NCBI GenBank assembly: GCA_016208495.1
Contig: JACQXX010000092.1
Span: forward strand, 27,012 to 91,011
DNA: 64,000 nt
Direction: 5' to 3'
Source: Acidobacteriota bacterium
GTDB taxonomy: Bacteria; Acidobacteriota; Blastocatellia; Chloracidobacteriales; Chloracidobacteriaceae
Position 1 is the first letter of the stretch. Each line of letters starts with the position of its first letter. The notes beneath the pieces were generated by a model. That model made no database searches and was not told the origin of the DNA. It was given only the letters and a program-made list of their open reading frames with translations. The position numbers were made by a program, and so were the translations under genes. Below, one piece after another: positions 1 through 10,163 of the stretch.

Positions 1-1
1 T

Positions 2-3000
2 GAGCAGTACTCGCGTGAACTGACCGAGATTCTCGATGACGGCGACATCGAAGAATACCTGCAACAATTCATTACTCAGGCTGACCCAAACAGCAACCAG
101 AACGACGCCCGGCTGTACCTCGAATTGTATCGGTTTGCCCACGACCGGTTTCCAACCAATGTCTCGTTTGTTAAAGGTCTGTTGACCTATTACAAACAAA
201 CCAAAAACTGGAAAGAATGGGAAAAATTATCAGCTCAGTATTACTTTTCAGACCCGGATATTCGTGAAGAACTCTTGCGGTGGCAATCGCAAAGCAACAC
301 CTTACGGTCAAACTATGAAGCCGCTAAAGGCCGGGCGGCAACTTCGCCGGTGTACAATCAATTTGCCGCCGATGGTGCGATGTGGCTCTCACACCACGAC
401 GAAGCCCTGACCGCCTATCGCGAACTGGTCAAAAAATATCCGGGCGAGCCCCAATATGCCGAACGGCTGGCCAAAATGGCCCGGTCGCTGGGCAGCCAGG
501 ACATCAAACTCTATGAGGAATCTGCCGCCGCCTGGATCAGCCTCGCCAAAGTCTATCCAACGTCACATACCTTCCCGACCCAGGCCGGCGAAGTCTATGC
601 CGAAATGAGCGATTTCAAACGGGCTGGCGAGCAGTGGGACGCCATTCTCAACCGCGAACGCGGCAACCCGGAAACATTTCTCGAAGTCGCCAGCATTTAT
701 TGGGATTACTTTCAGTATGATGATGCCATCCGTATTTTGAGCACCTTGCGCCAGACCATGGGCAGCACGACGGCCTACGGCTATCAGATGGGCGCCATCT
801 ATGAAGGCAAAAACCAGATGGATCGGGCGATTGCCGAATATGTCGCGGTCCTGGTCGAAGTTGGCGACACACGGACCCAAACCGTCAAACGCCTGCGGCA
901 ACTCACGCCGCGCAAAGATTATGCGGCTCAGATTGCCAGGGCCTTTGCGGCCCGTGCCGCCCAACCGGGTGCTAATGACGACGGCCAGTTGACGCTTGGG
1001 TATGTGGAATATTTAAAAGCCGTTAAACAGTTTGACGAAGCCTTTACCCTGCTCAAACGCGACGTCCAGACCCGCACCAGCCCTGAATTCCTCGAAGCCG
1101 CTAGCGATGAATTCCGTCGCAATCGGCGAACCGATGAAGAAGAACAAACCCTCAAGCGGCTCGTGACGCTGGCCCGCGACGAACACGAAGCCATGAAATA
1201 TCGGCTGCAACTGGCGGCCTTTTATGAGCGCAATAATCAGGTAGACACCGCCGTGTCGGTTATGGATCGCCTCACCAGCGAATTTGCCACCAATCTGGGC
1301 GTGCTGCAGGAAGCCACTCAGTTTTACTGGCGCGTTGGGCTGCTTGATAAATCCATTGCGCTCTATCAACGCACGTCAACCCAGGCGGTGGGACAGTACA
1401 AACGTCAATTTACGCTCCAGCTTGCCAAACGCCAGATGGATGCCGGCAAACTGGCGGATTCTGAAAAGACGCTCCGGACGTGGTATGGTGAAAACCCGCT
1501 TGATATCGAAGCCTTTACCCTTCTGACCAAAGTTCTGGCTGAATCCAATCAGTCAGAAGCCCTGGCCGAACTGTATAAAACCGGACTCAAAAACATCGCC
1601 AACGGAAACCTCAGCTCTGATGAACGCCGCAACAAAACGGCGGATTTGCGGCTGGGTTTGATCGAAACACTTACCAAACTCAAACGCCACAGCGAAGCGG
1701 TTGACCAGTACATTGAAATCATCAATCGGGATCCGGAGAACACAACCGCGCTGGCAGCGGCGTTGCGTTATTCGTCGCGCACCGGGCAAATGGGCCGGTT
1801 GCGGGCCTACTATACCGATCTGGCCCAAAAAGCGGACCGAAACTATCGCTGGAATGTCGTGCTGGGTGAAATCTCGATTTACAACGGTGAAGTCACTGTC
1901 GCCTCTGACCAATACCGGCAGGCAATTTTAAATGAACCACAGCGGCTTGATTTCCGCTCAAAACTGGCCGGGTTGTATGAGCAGCTTGGGCGCTATGACG
2001 ATGCGGTAGCGGTGCTCCGGCGGGCCTACGAAATTGACGCCGGCAATTCGGAATGGCTCGTGACGCTGGCCAGTCTCTATATTCATCAAGGAAAAGCCGA
2101 TAAAGCGGTTGAAACCCTGCGCGAAGCGGTTACGGTTCGGAAAAACACGCTGGCCGCCACTTATTTCCAATATGGTCAGATTCTGCTTTCGGCGGGCATG
2201 GTCAAGGAATCGGTGAAATTCTTTGAAGACGGCGTTGAAAAAGTCCGCCGTGATCCATACCGGAATGCCATTTCTTCCTATGAAGCCGGTAACTGGCTGA
2301 CCGCCGTGGCGCTTACGGAAACACCGCTGACGGCACTGACCAAAGCTGAAACCCTGGTGAATCTACTCACTGCCGAGGCCAACAAACCCAATAATGCCCA
2401 ACCGGGAACACCTCGGGGTTCAGCGGAAACCGTCCGGTCCACGCTCCGTGAAAAACTGGCGGAGATTGTCTTCAACTATGCCACGCCCGCCCAAATGACT
2501 GAACTTGAAGCCGCCCTTCGCAAGCGGGTGGACCAAAACCAGGCCAACACCATCGAAAGCCTGACCAACCTCAATTCACTGGTTGAATGGTTTGACATGC
2601 TGGGATTGACGGCTGCCCAGGAAGCCGCGCTCATCCGGGCCAAAGACGTGGCCTATGCCATCCGCACCAACAATCAGGATGGGCGCTTCCACACGCAACT
2701 CCAGTCGTTGCTTGCGTTTTATCGTTCACGAGAAAACTTCAAGACGGTCATTCAACTCCTCGAAACCGAGGAAAAACGCGAGAAATACCCTGGAACCTAC
2801 AACTATCCGGTGGCGATTGCCGCCGAGTATCGCGCCGCCGGGGATGTATCAGGCGAGATGCAAACACTGGCCCGACTCTATCGCAGCCAGAGCGGCGATA
2901 TGGTCACGAGTGAAAACGCGGAAGTCGGACGTTACTTAAACCTGCTCTATACTCAGGGCAAACGCGCCGAACTCGATGCCCTGGCCCAGATTCGCTCGCC

Positions 3001-5533
3001 GTATCAACTTCAATTGATCAATTTTCTGGCCAAACGACGCGAAAAAGACCTGGCTCGCAAGGCGATTGCCAACGCCGGATTGTCACCGGCGTGGATCAAG
3101 TCTCGAACCGCCCAGCTTGAACTGTATTTCCGCAATAGCTCCCCAGACGTGGAACCACTCTTCCGCGAAGTCCTCAACCTGCGGCCAATCGGCGAGCAAC
3201 TGGCTCAAACGCCAAATCAGCAACGCGAACTGGTCGGCGATGACTGGTACAAAGTCGCGTCAAACTACGGTGTCTGGTTAACCCTTGACCCGAAACGGAC
3301 CAAAGACGCCAGCCGGTACCTGCTGGCCTACGCCGAAGATTCGCCCAAATCGGATGAAGCCCAACGTGGTCTGGCCAATTTCCACCGGCTCGACAAACGA
3401 TTTGACCTGGCCAAAGCCCACATCCAACTCGCCAAGGAATTGGATCCAGCACAAATTGAGACCTATGCGCTCGAAGGTTCAATTCTGTATGAATCAGGTG
3501 ACCGCACTGGCGGGCGAGCGGTGTGGAACCAACTGCTCAACCTGCCCCGCGGCGTCAGCGAAGCTTATGTCCGGTACCTGCAAGTGATGACCGAACATGA
3601 TTTGTTTCTTGAAGCTCTGCCAGCGGTTGAAGAACGGCTGGTGGCCCGTGTTCGACGCCCGGACGTTGACCCGGAAGATTGGGCAGGTCTGGCCCGCGCG
3701 ATGAGCGCCACAGCGGATGAAGAACCAAAATTTGCCAAAGCGGTCAATGACAGTTTTGTGCGGGTGATGCAGGCCGTGCCGGAAGATATGAACTTCGGCC
3801 TCTTGATCCTGAATGAAAAACTGGTACCTGCCAGCGAAAAAATCCCGTTCCTTCGGATGATGCACAACCGGGCGGCGGATACGGTGCTGGCCGCTTATTC
3901 AAACGGGGACTATAACTTCAATAACTATGGCTACTACACCTATTACTTTAATTACAGTTCGCCGGCCAACGTGTTGAAAGTCGTCGAACAACGCTGGATT
4001 GACCATCTGCTGGAAAAGAAAAACTATCCAGAAGCTGAAAAAACGCTGGCGGAGATGCGTTCCTTGCGCACACTGCTCTTTGGACAACTGCGTGAAAGTG
4101 AGGCGGTCAATCCAGATGAATATTATTCCGATTCGGACGACTTAACCGTTGAACCAACCTGGATGGTGATGGCCCAGGCCGTACTTGAACTGCGCACCAA
4201 TCGGGCCGCCCTGGCCTTGCAACGACTCCGAACCGCGATTGGACTTGATAAAGCCGATGATTTTCGAGAAGGTGAAATGGATTATGAAGGAAACGACTAC
4301 AGTTATGACTCGGAAACGAAAGTTACCTATCAGAATGCCTATAACCTTCTTGTAAATGAAAACCATCAGGCCGAAGCTGATGCCCTGCTGGGTGAGTTCT
4401 ACCAGAAATTCCAATCGCCAAACTCTCCACTGAGCTTCTTTGTTGGAATGGCTGAAATTGAATTTCGCCGGGGGCGAACAGCCGAAGGTCTCGCCCAGTT
4501 AACCCGTCTGATCAACAATCGCAACACTGCTGATGCGTTGATTTCAGCAGCGGAAACTGCGGCTCACTACGGACAATTTGCCCAGGCAGTTGAATGGCGG
4601 ACCAAAGCCACCCGGCTCGCCCCGCTCAACACCCTCAATCGGATTGAGCTGGCAAGAGTTCAGGAACGAGTCGGCACGGCAGAGACCGCCCTGACCACAC
4701 TGGCCGATCTGATTGATAACCAGAATACAACCAACCCTGAGCGACTGACGGCGATTGAAGTTCTGGGCGGCATTGCCCGCCGCAATCGCACTGCGGCTTC
4801 AGCCCTGATGGCCCGGTATACCAGCAAACCGGAATACACATCCCAACTCGTGCTGGCCCAAATCCAGGAAGCAACTGGAAACACCAGTGCCGCCAAATCC
4901 ATTCTGGATCGGCTGGCAGCCGCACCGTTTGCCACCATGGCCCGGATTGAACGCGGGCAACTGGCGATTCGTGAAAAACAACCCGAAACGGCACTCACGG
5001 CCTATCTGGCAGCGCTCAAGGACGATCCAGAGAAACAACTTTCCGAGCGCCTGGCCTTTGCCGATGCCCAGCCGGGAACCAACCTGATCGAACTCTATCT
5101 GGCCACCAATCAGTCTCCAGCCGCCCTCCGACTGGCGGGGACGCCAACCACGGAGGAATCAGAATCCAGCGACAGCGATTTGACCAGTTTTACTTATCAA
5201 ACCATTGTCAACGAAGACAGCCTGCCGGAGCCGGCCCTGCGAACCCTTGCGGCTGAAAGTCGGCGGCATACCCGCGACTATCAACAGCGGGTTTATCCAC
5301 TTCTGGTCGAAGCCGCTGTCCAGACGGGCGACCTTCCACAAGCGCTCGAATTTGCCCGTGTGGCCCGAAAGTTTGCGAAGACACCGGAACTGATTGCGGC
5401 GGCTGACAAGCGGATTGAGACGTTGACTGAGCAGGTCAACCAGTTCAATCGCACCAACCTGATTTTTGGCACGAGCGTGACTGGACCGGAATCATTGGAA
5501 AGCACGCTTGGGGAAGCAATTGCGAGGAAATGA
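2..5533 (+). CDS. Giant TPR-repeat protein, 5' end outside the window
   Basis: The frame is open to the left edge, so the true start is not visible; 1843 residues remain. It is almost wholly alpha-helical tandem repeats of TPR type, for example the units starting LAGLYEQLGRYDDAVAVLRR and LASLYIHQGKADKAVETLRE in the middle third. A Tyr/Asn-rich patch (NFNNYGYYTYYFNYSS) near 3910-3960 and an acidic patch near 4270-4310 interrupt the repeats. No enzymatic motif is visible. Family knowledge points to a protein-protein scaffold; partner and location cannot be told because a signal peptide would lie upstream. The TGA stop is followed at once by tandem repeats. Confidence 0.85.
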   Translation, partial: EQYSRELTEILDDGDIEEYLQQFITQADPNSNQNDARLYLELYRFAHDRFPTNVSFVKGLLTYYKQTKNWKEWEKLSAQYYFSDPDIREELLRWQSQSNTLRSNYEAAKGRAATSPVYNQFAADGAMWLSHHDEALTAYRELVKKYPGEPQYAERLAKMARSLGSQDIKLYEESAAAWISLAKVYPTSHTFPTQAGEVYAEMSDFKRAGEQWDAILNRERGNPETFLEVASIYWDYFQYDDAIRILSTLRQTMGSTTAYGYQMGAIYEGKNQMDRAIAEYVAVLVEVGDTRTQTVKRLRQLTPRKDYAAQIARAFAARAAQPGANDDGQLTLGYVEYLKAVKQFDEAFTLLKRDVQTRTSPEFLEAASDEFRRNRRTDEEEQTLKRLVTLARDEHEAMKYRLQLAAFYERNNQVDTAVSVMDRLTSEFATNLGVLQEATQFYWRVGLLDKSIALYQRTSTQAVGQYKRQFTLQLAKRQMDAGKLADSEKTLRTWYGENPLDIEAFTLLTKVLAESNQSEALAELYKTGLKNIANGNLSSDERRNKTADLRLGLIETLTKLKRHSEAVDQYIEIINRDPENTTALAAALRYSSRTGQMGRLRAYYTDLAQKADRNYRWNVVLGEISIYNGEVTVASDQYRQAILNEPQRLDFRSKLAGLYEQLGRYDDAVAVLRRAYEIDAGNSEWLVTLASLYIHQGKADKAVETLREAVTVRKNTLAATYFQYGQILLSAGMVKESVKFFEDGVEKVRRDPYRNAISSYEAGNWLTAVALTETPLTALTKAETLVNLLTAEANKPNNAQPGTPRGSAETVRSTLREKLAEIVFNYATPAQMTELEAALRKRVDQNQANTIESLTNLNSLVEWFDMLGLTAAQEAALIRAKDVAYAIRTNNQDGRFHTQLQSLLAFYRSRENFKTVIQLLETEEKREKYPGTYNYPVAIAAEYRAAGDVSGEMQTLARLYRSQSGDMVTSENAEVGRYLNLLYTQGKRAELDALAQIRSPYQLQLINFLAKRREKDLARKAIANAGLSPAWIKSRTAQLELYFRNSSPDVEPLFREVLNLRPIGEQLAQTPNQQRELVGDDWYKVASNYGVWLTLDPKRTKDASRYLLAYAEDSPKSDEAQRGLANFHRLDKRFDLAKAHIQLAKELDPAQIETYALEGSILYESGDRTGGRAVWNQLLNLPRGVSEAYVRYLQVMTEHDLFLEALPAVEERLVARVRRPDVDPEDWAGLARAMSATADEEPKFAKAVNDSFVRVMQAVPEDMNFGLLILNEKLVPASEKIPFLRMMHNRAADTVLAAYSNGDYNFNNYGYYTYYFNYSSPANVLKVVEQRWIDHLLEKKNYPEAEKTLAEMRSLRTLLFGQLRESEAVNPDEYYSDSDDLTVEPTWMVMAQAVLELRTNRAALALQRLRTAIGLDKADDFREGEMDYEGNDYSYDSETKVTYQNAYNLLVNENHQAEADALLGEFYQKFQSPNSPLSFFVGMAEIEFRRGRTAEGLAQLTRLINNRNTADALISAAETAAHYGQFAQAVEWRTKATRLAPLNTLNRIELARVQERVGTAETALTTLADLIDNQNTTNPERLTAIEVLGGIARRNRTAASALMARYTSKPEYTSQLVLAQIQEATGNTSAAKSILDRLAAAPFATMARIERGQLAIREKQPETALTAYLAALKDDPEKQLSERLAFADAQPGTNLIELYLATNQSPAALRLAGTPTTEESESSDSDLTSFTYQTIVNEDSLPEPALRTLAAESRRHTRDYQQRVYPLLVEAAVQTGDLPQALEFARVARKFAKTPELIAAADKRIETLTEQVNQFNRTNLIFGTSVTGPESLESTLGEAIARK

Positions 5534-5723
5534 GTGAGGTAGCGAGGTAGCGAGATAGCGAGATAGCGAGGAGTCAGTACCACCTGTGTAAGTGGGTGGG
5601 AGTCAAGCCTCATAGCGAGGAGTCAGTACCACTTGCGTAAGCGGGTGGGAGTCAAGCCTCGGGTGAAACGAGCGTCAGCGAGTGGAGTTCGTGGGCAATT
5701 AAATCGTCGAAAGGAACCTCTTT
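5534..5723. repeat. Tandem repeats and two REP-like 48-bp copies
   Basis: Directly after the stop codon there is a tagcgag-type short tandem array (about 5534-5575). It merges into two near-identical 48-bp units at 5564-5611 and 5613-5660, each holding gtcagtaccac and gtgggagtcaagcctc-like words. The middle of each unit can fold as a small hairpin (ccac...gtgg). A related inverted palindrome occurs near 10319. The ribosome-binding site of the next gene (aaaggaacc) lies at the right end. Confidence 0.75.
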
Positions 5724-6773
5724 GTGACAAATCAGACTTCGCTCGAACAATGGAAACAGTTGTTTGATGTCGCCAAACAGTTAAAAGAACAGTCTCCCTG
5801 GACCTGGATGTTGGACTCTCATCTCTTTGGCGTTCAAGACCCGGTGAGCAGCAACATTGCCTATTGTTGTGTTTTGGGAAACCTCGGAGAAGTACTTGGC
5901 ATTGCGGCTTATCTGGGAACAACCGGATTGGAAACATTTATCCAAATCCAGCAGGGTGCCATTGGGATGGATCCTGAAGAACTCCTGTTTATACAAGATT
6001 GCCTGATGATGTCATTTGATGATCGAGATTTGCTCGACAAAAACGAACTGGCCACCATCAAGAAACTCGGCTTGAAATTTCGGGGGCGCCAATCCTGGCC
6101 GACGTTCAAACGGTATGAACCGGGCTTTGTCCCCTGGCCCGTCAATGCCCAGGAAGCCCAGTTTCTGCTCTACATCATTGAACAGACAATGGTGGTGGCC
6201 CAGCAGCTTCGTGAAAATCCGAAATATCTTGAACCTCCCAAAAAAAAGCTCTGGCAGAGACTTACATTAACTGAGCGGTACCTCACCCGCGTGCCAATCC
6301 AAACTGGAGACTCCTTGAGTTGGAAAGACGAGTGGCTTGCCCCACCACCGTCCCCCAAACAATCAAGTTCGCTCGGCACCATCAATGAAGTTCAGCTTGA
6401 GCGAATCAGTAAGCTGCCAATCAAGCGCGGCGGAACCTGGGAAATTGATTATTTTCATACCCATGCCGCTCTTCGAGATGCCGACAAACCCTATTTCCCG
6501 ATTATTGGGTTGGTGGTGGAAAGCCAGAGCGCCATGGTGATTGCTCCGGTCATTTGCAAACCCGATCAGATTGGGACACAACTGGTCGGAGAATTGTTCA
6601 AGATCGCCGAGGAACATCGAGTGTTGCCACAGACAATCAACGTGCTTCGACCGGAGTTACAGGAATTTTTGTCACCAGTCGGCAAAAAACTCAGCGTCAA
6701 CATTAAAACTGTCAGACGCCTGCCAGGATTGGAAATGGCTCGGGACTTTATGCGTCAGATGCCAGGATTTTAG
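5724..6773 (+). CDS. Conserved hypothetical protein, DUF7309/DUF6930-like
   Basis: A soluble protein of 349 residues with a GTG start preceded by an aaagga ribosome site at suitable spacing. The N-terminal part (PWTWMLDSHLFGVQDP, then YCCVLGNLGEVLGIAAYLG) resembles, from memory, the paired DUF7309/DUF6930 hypothetical proteins. The C-terminal part (RGGTWEIDYFHTHAAL...PIIGLVVESQSAMVIAPVI) would be the second domain. No signal peptide, membrane helix or catalytic motif is seen, and no function can be assigned. It stands alone between repeat-rich gaps. The family assignment is recollection, not a search result. Confidence 0.8.
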   Translation: MTNQTSLEQWKQLFDVAKQLKEQSPWTWMLDSHLFGVQDPVSSNIAYCCVLGNLGEVLGIAAYLGTTGLETFIQIQQGAIGMDPEELLFIQDCLMMSFDDRDLLDKNELATIKKLGLKFRGRQSWPTFKRYEPGFVPWPVNAQEAQFLLYIIEQTMVVAQQLRENPKYLEPPKKKLWQRLTLTERYLTRVPIQTGDSLSWKDEWLAPPPSPKQSSSLGTINEVQLERISKLPIKRGGTWEIDYFHTHAALRDADKPYFPIIGLVVESQSAMVIAPVICKPDQIGTQLVGELFKIAEEHRVLPQTINVLRPELQEFLSPVGKKLSVNIKTVRRLPGLEMARDFMRQMPGF

Positions 6774-7231
6774 GAATGAAGGATGAAGGAAGTGGTTCGT
6801 GGTTAGGGAGCGTTAAAAAACAACTTCCCGATTTTCATTTGGGTCGAAGCCATTTTCTTTTGAGTTCGGTGGCACTTTCCCTGACAAAAGCTCAGACCCC
6901 GTTGAAGTCTTTGGATTTCTTTTTCGTGTATTTCGTGTATTTCGTGGTTTCCTGCTCTGAAATTCGATCTCTCCGGGTGACTTTCGATAAAAACGGGAAG
7001 TTGTATTTTTACAGTCCCTTAGTGATTCGTGGTTAGAAATCAATACTTTCGAAGAAGCACCAGGCATCAGGCACGGTGAGAGACGACTTGCAATCGGGAA
7101 TGTCCCAGGCCATTGATGGGAACACACCTTCACTGAAAATGACTTCCAGCCGGTCCTTTCTGTCTTTTATGTCCTTTCTCTCCTTTCTGTCCAGGCAGTC
7201 GGTATTTTGGGCAAAATTTGGGGGATGAACC
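6774..7231. repeat. Gene-free gap with inverted repeat and dispersed repeats
   Basis: Two inverted arms, 6814-6835 and 6987-7011 (caacttcccg against cgggaagttg with flanking A/T runs), enclose about 150 bp that include a tandem tttcgtgta run near 6920-6950. At 7021-7065 there is an inverted copy of a core also found near 30850 and 39470 (gtattgatttcta). At 7155-7193 there is a tcctttctg-type array. The ribosome site of the next gene (ggggga) is at about 7220. The ORFs here have no protein-like features. Confidence 0.65.
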
Positions 7232-9430
7232 ATGAAGAATAAACCTTCGTCAACAACCCAAACAGCGCCTGCACCGTGGCTGTATCACCCGACACTTGAC
7301 CTGATCGTGGGGTGCGGGGCCTGGTCGTTCCCCCTGCTCTTGCTCGATTATGGAATTGGCCCTGGGAAACCCATTGCTGTTCTCGTCAGTTTTTATGCGC
7401 TGGCACTGGTGTTTAATTATCCACATTACATGGCCACGCTCTATCGGGCCTATCGCACCCACGAAGACGTCACCAAATACAAATACTTCACCCTCTATTT
7501 CACCGGGTTAATTGTCCTGACCGCGATCCTGACGCACTGGTCGTATGAACTGCTGCCGTGGGTCTTTACCACCTACATCACCTGGAGTCCCTGGCACTAC
7601 ACGGGTCAAAACTACGGACTGGCCATGATGTTTGCCCGGCGGGCTGGTGCTCAACCGCCCACCTGGCAGCGAAATCTGTTTTACACCGCGTTTCACTCCT
7701 CGTTTTTCATTCTCTTTTTCACCTTCCACAGTGGTCCATCCAGCGACCCGGTACTTGTCTCCCTTGGCTTTCCGATTGGGTTTGGATACTGGGCACGTGT
7801 GGTGCTAGTTGGAGTGTTTCTGATCACAAGCCTCTGGAGCATCTGGCTTTTGGTCCGACAATCAAGCTGGAAAGCCATGCTGGCGCCGATTGTTTTACTC
7901 TCGACACAGTTTCTCTGGTTTGTGGCGCCGACATTGCTCGAATTCGGATCAGGTGTCTCAATTGCCCAGACCCGGTACAGCTCTGGTGTCCTGGCCGTCA
8001 TGCACTCGGCCCAGTATTTGTGGATTACCAGTTACTTTGCCCGTCGCGAAGCCCAAACCAGTGCGATTCCAAACTGGAGTTTCGCCGCCTATTTCGGAAC
8101 GCTGATTGTCGGTGGAATTGCGTTGTTTCTTCCCGGCCCGTGGTTGATCAGCTATGCGTTTCACTATGACTTTGCCGCCAGCTTTTTGATCTTCACGGCA
8201 ATTGTCAATATTCATCACTTTATGATGGACGGCGTCATTTGGAAATTGCGGGATGGACGCATCGCCGCCCTGCTCCTGACGCCTTCAAGTGGAAAAGTAG
8301 CCGCGAGTTCCCAGTACAAAGTCGCGTTGGTTGATGCGGTTCGATGGGTGACCGGCGCGAGCACTGGAGCGCGAGTCTTTCGCATAGCAACCGCCATTGG
8401 GTTGCTCTTTCTCGCCGGACTGGATCTGGTCAAGTTCTACTTTACAACCAATGAACAAAACCTTCCGAATCTGGTTCGGGCGGCAGAACTCAACCCATAT
8501 GATTCAGTCGCTCAACGACGACTGGCCCAGGCTCAGCTTCGACAAAACAATACCGATCAAACCATTGTTGCCCTGCAAATAGCAGTGAAGGTCAACCCTC
8601 ACGACCCAAATACCCAGCAGTTACTCGGGAAAATGCTGCTCGAACAGGATCGGCTCACCGAAGCCTATGCCCACTATCAACAAATGGTGGTCAATATCCC
8701 CAATGATGCCAATGTTTTGATGAACTATGCCGTTTTGGAAGCCCAATTTGGCGATACTGACAAAGCCATTGCCGGTTGGGAACAGGCCCTGCAGCTTGAT
8801 CCAGGTCAATTGAACGCCCATCGGTATTTGACCGAAAACTATAAACAACAGGGCAATTTCCAAAAGGCGATGTTTCATGCCGAACGGTTTCTGGAATCGG
8901 CCAGGAAACTCCCGCCAGATCAAGTCACTCCAGCCGATGTCATGATGATCACCTTGCGTCTGGCCCAATCTGAAGCTCAGTTGAATGCCCAACCGGCGGC
9001 CATCACCCACTTTGAAGCGGTCATCACTCAGTCCCGGCAGATTGGGAACCGTGATGTCGAAGCCCTCGCACTGGTTCAATGCGGGGAAGCTTATGGCCAG
9101 CTCAAACAATTCGATAAAGCCTTGGGTGTGTATCAACAAGGGTTACAGCTTGAGCGCCCCAACAGCAGCCAGGCTGATTTAGCCGTTGACTGGTTTAACT
9201 ACGGGCAGTTGTTACAAAGCTGCCAGGCGCCCAACCGCCTGATTTTGGCCTGTTTTCTCAAAGCGGAGACGCTGTTGCTCAATGCCGGATCCGGAGTCCA
9301 ATCATCTTTGAATGTTGTGCGCCGGGCCCGAATCGAACTCGAATCACGACCTGATAGCGATGCCGCCCAGACCCGCCGTCAGTTGGAAGTCGTTTTGCAA
9401 GAAGCACTTCGGTTTCGAAAAAATGGATAG
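7232..9430 (+). CDS. Polytopic membrane protein with C-terminal TPR domain
   Basis: A 732-residue protein with an ATG start behind ggggga. Residues about 15-395 form roughly ten hydrophobic helices carrying conserved-looking polar motifs: NYPHYMATLYR, WSPWHYTGQNYG, MHSAQYLWITSYFARRE and NIHHFMMDGVIWKLR. Residues about 410-560 are classic TPR units (AAELNPYDSVAQRRLAQAQL and onwards), and further TPR-like helices follow to the C-terminus. The His/Tyr/Gln motifs in the membrane part could bind a metal or a head group, which is inference only. Family knowledge does not give a firm function. It is probably monocistronic, since both flanks are long non-coding gaps. Confidence 0.85.
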   Translation: MKNKPSSTTQTAPAPWLYHPTLDLIVGCGAWSFPLLLLDYGIGPGKPIAVLVSFYALALVFNYPHYMATLYRAYRTHEDVTKYKYFTLYFTGLIVLTAILTHWSYELLPWVFTTYITWSPWHYTGQNYGLAMMFARRAGAQPPTWQRNLFYTAFHSSFFILFFTFHSGPSSDPVLVSLGFPIGFGYWARVVLVGVFLITSLWSIWLLVRQSSWKAMLAPIVLLSTQFLWFVAPTLLEFGSGVSIAQTRYSSGVLAVMHSAQYLWITSYFARREAQTSAIPNWSFAAYFGTLIVGGIALFLPGPWLISYAFHYDFAASFLIFTAIVNIHHFMMDGVIWKLRDGRIAALLLTPSSGKVAASSQYKVALVDAVRWVTGASTGARVFRIATAIGLLFLAGLDLVKFYFTTNEQNLPNLVRAAELNPYDSVAQRRLAQAQLRQNNTDQTIVALQIAVKVNPHDPNTQQLLGKMLLEQDRLTEAYAHYQQMVVNIPNDANVLMNYAVLEAQFGDTDKAIAGWEQALQLDPGQLNAHRYLTENYKQQGNFQKAMFHAERFLESARKLPPDQVTPADVMMITLRLAQSEAQLNAQPAAITHFEAVITQSRQIGNRDVEALALVQCGEAYGQLKQFDKALGVYQQGLQLERPNSSQADLAVDWFNYGQLLQSCQAPNRLILACFLKAETLLLNAGSGVQSSLNVVRRARIELESRPDSDAAQTRRQLEVVLQEALRFRKNG

Positions 9431-9848
9431 GATGAGCCCCACAGGGAAGTTTCAGTTTTAACCTGCGCAGCCGGTGACAGACAATAGCCCCCGGTGCAAC
9501 CGGGGGATTGCCCAGTTGCCCTCCTCAACCTGCGCAGCCTAGATTTTGTGCAAACAGCCCCCCTTCCTCAAAATCCTGTTTGTGAAATTGTTTTTCCAGT
9601 TTTCCGCCCTTTTGGTTCCTTCACAAACCTCGGTTCAGGTTCAGTGGTCGAAATTCAGGTTCTGAATTTGATCCAGGTGGTTGAAGTTGCTGAGCCTCAA
9701 TAGACAAAACCGGAAAAATAACTTACAGCAGGTGGCAGAGAGAGAAAGAGCACCCATCCGGGTGAAATCCAACCCTTCCGCAATAGAGAAATTTCAGGTT
9801 AAATAACACTATCTCAATGTAGAACGCTGAACTCCGAGGCGACGAACT
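9431..9848. other. Non-coding gap with GC hairpin
   Basis: The gap holds a perfect 8-bp hairpin at 9488-9506 (cccccggt, loop gca, accggggg) flanked by a direct repeat of cctgcgcagcc at about 9463 and 9529. No T-tract follows, so a terminator role is uncertain. The rest (9550-9830) shows no repeat or convincing gene; a 69-codon frame at 9494-9703 lacks a ribosome site and protein character. Confidence 0.5.
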
Positions 9849-10163
9849 ATGACTCACGAAGAAATGGAACGCACAATGGAATTTATCCTCGCGCAACAGG
9901 CCAAATTCAGCGTGGATATTGATTTGTTGAAAGAATCACAGGCGGCATTGACCAATTCAGTGACTGAAATGAAAATCCAGGCCGATCTGGACCGGGCAAT
10001 AATGCAGGAAGCAATTCATGAAATGCGACAGGGTGTGACCGCCATGCTTTTGATTGCCGAGCGGTTGGAAAAAACAACCAGCGGGCTGGTGCAAGCCCAA
10101 ATCGGTACCAGTCAGCGAGTGACCCGGCTCGAAGACCGTGTCACCAAACTTGAACAACCCTAA
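9849..10163 (+). CDS. Small coiled-coil protein
   Basis: A 104-residue, highly charged, helical protein starting MTHEEMERTMEFILAQQAKF. Heptad-like spacing of hydrophobic residues runs through the chain (LLKESQAALTNSVTEM, RLEKTTSGL, VTRLEDRVTKLEQ), so a coiled coil is very likely. There is no signal peptide and no membrane segment. Similar small proteins with this N-terminal motif are, as I recall, frequent in Acidobacteriota, with unknown function. The ATG is preceded by gaggcgac at short distance. No operon partner is adjacent. Confidence 0.7.
   Translation: MTHEEMERTMEFILAQQAKFSVDIDLLKESQAALTNSVTEMKIQADLDRAIMQEAIHEMRQGVTAMLLIAERLEKTTSGLVQAQIGTSQRVTRLEDRVTKLEQP

Noticed and set aside
9494..9703. 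Small gene of 69 codons
   Set aside because: No ribosome site, no protein-like composition, and it overlaps a hairpin region.
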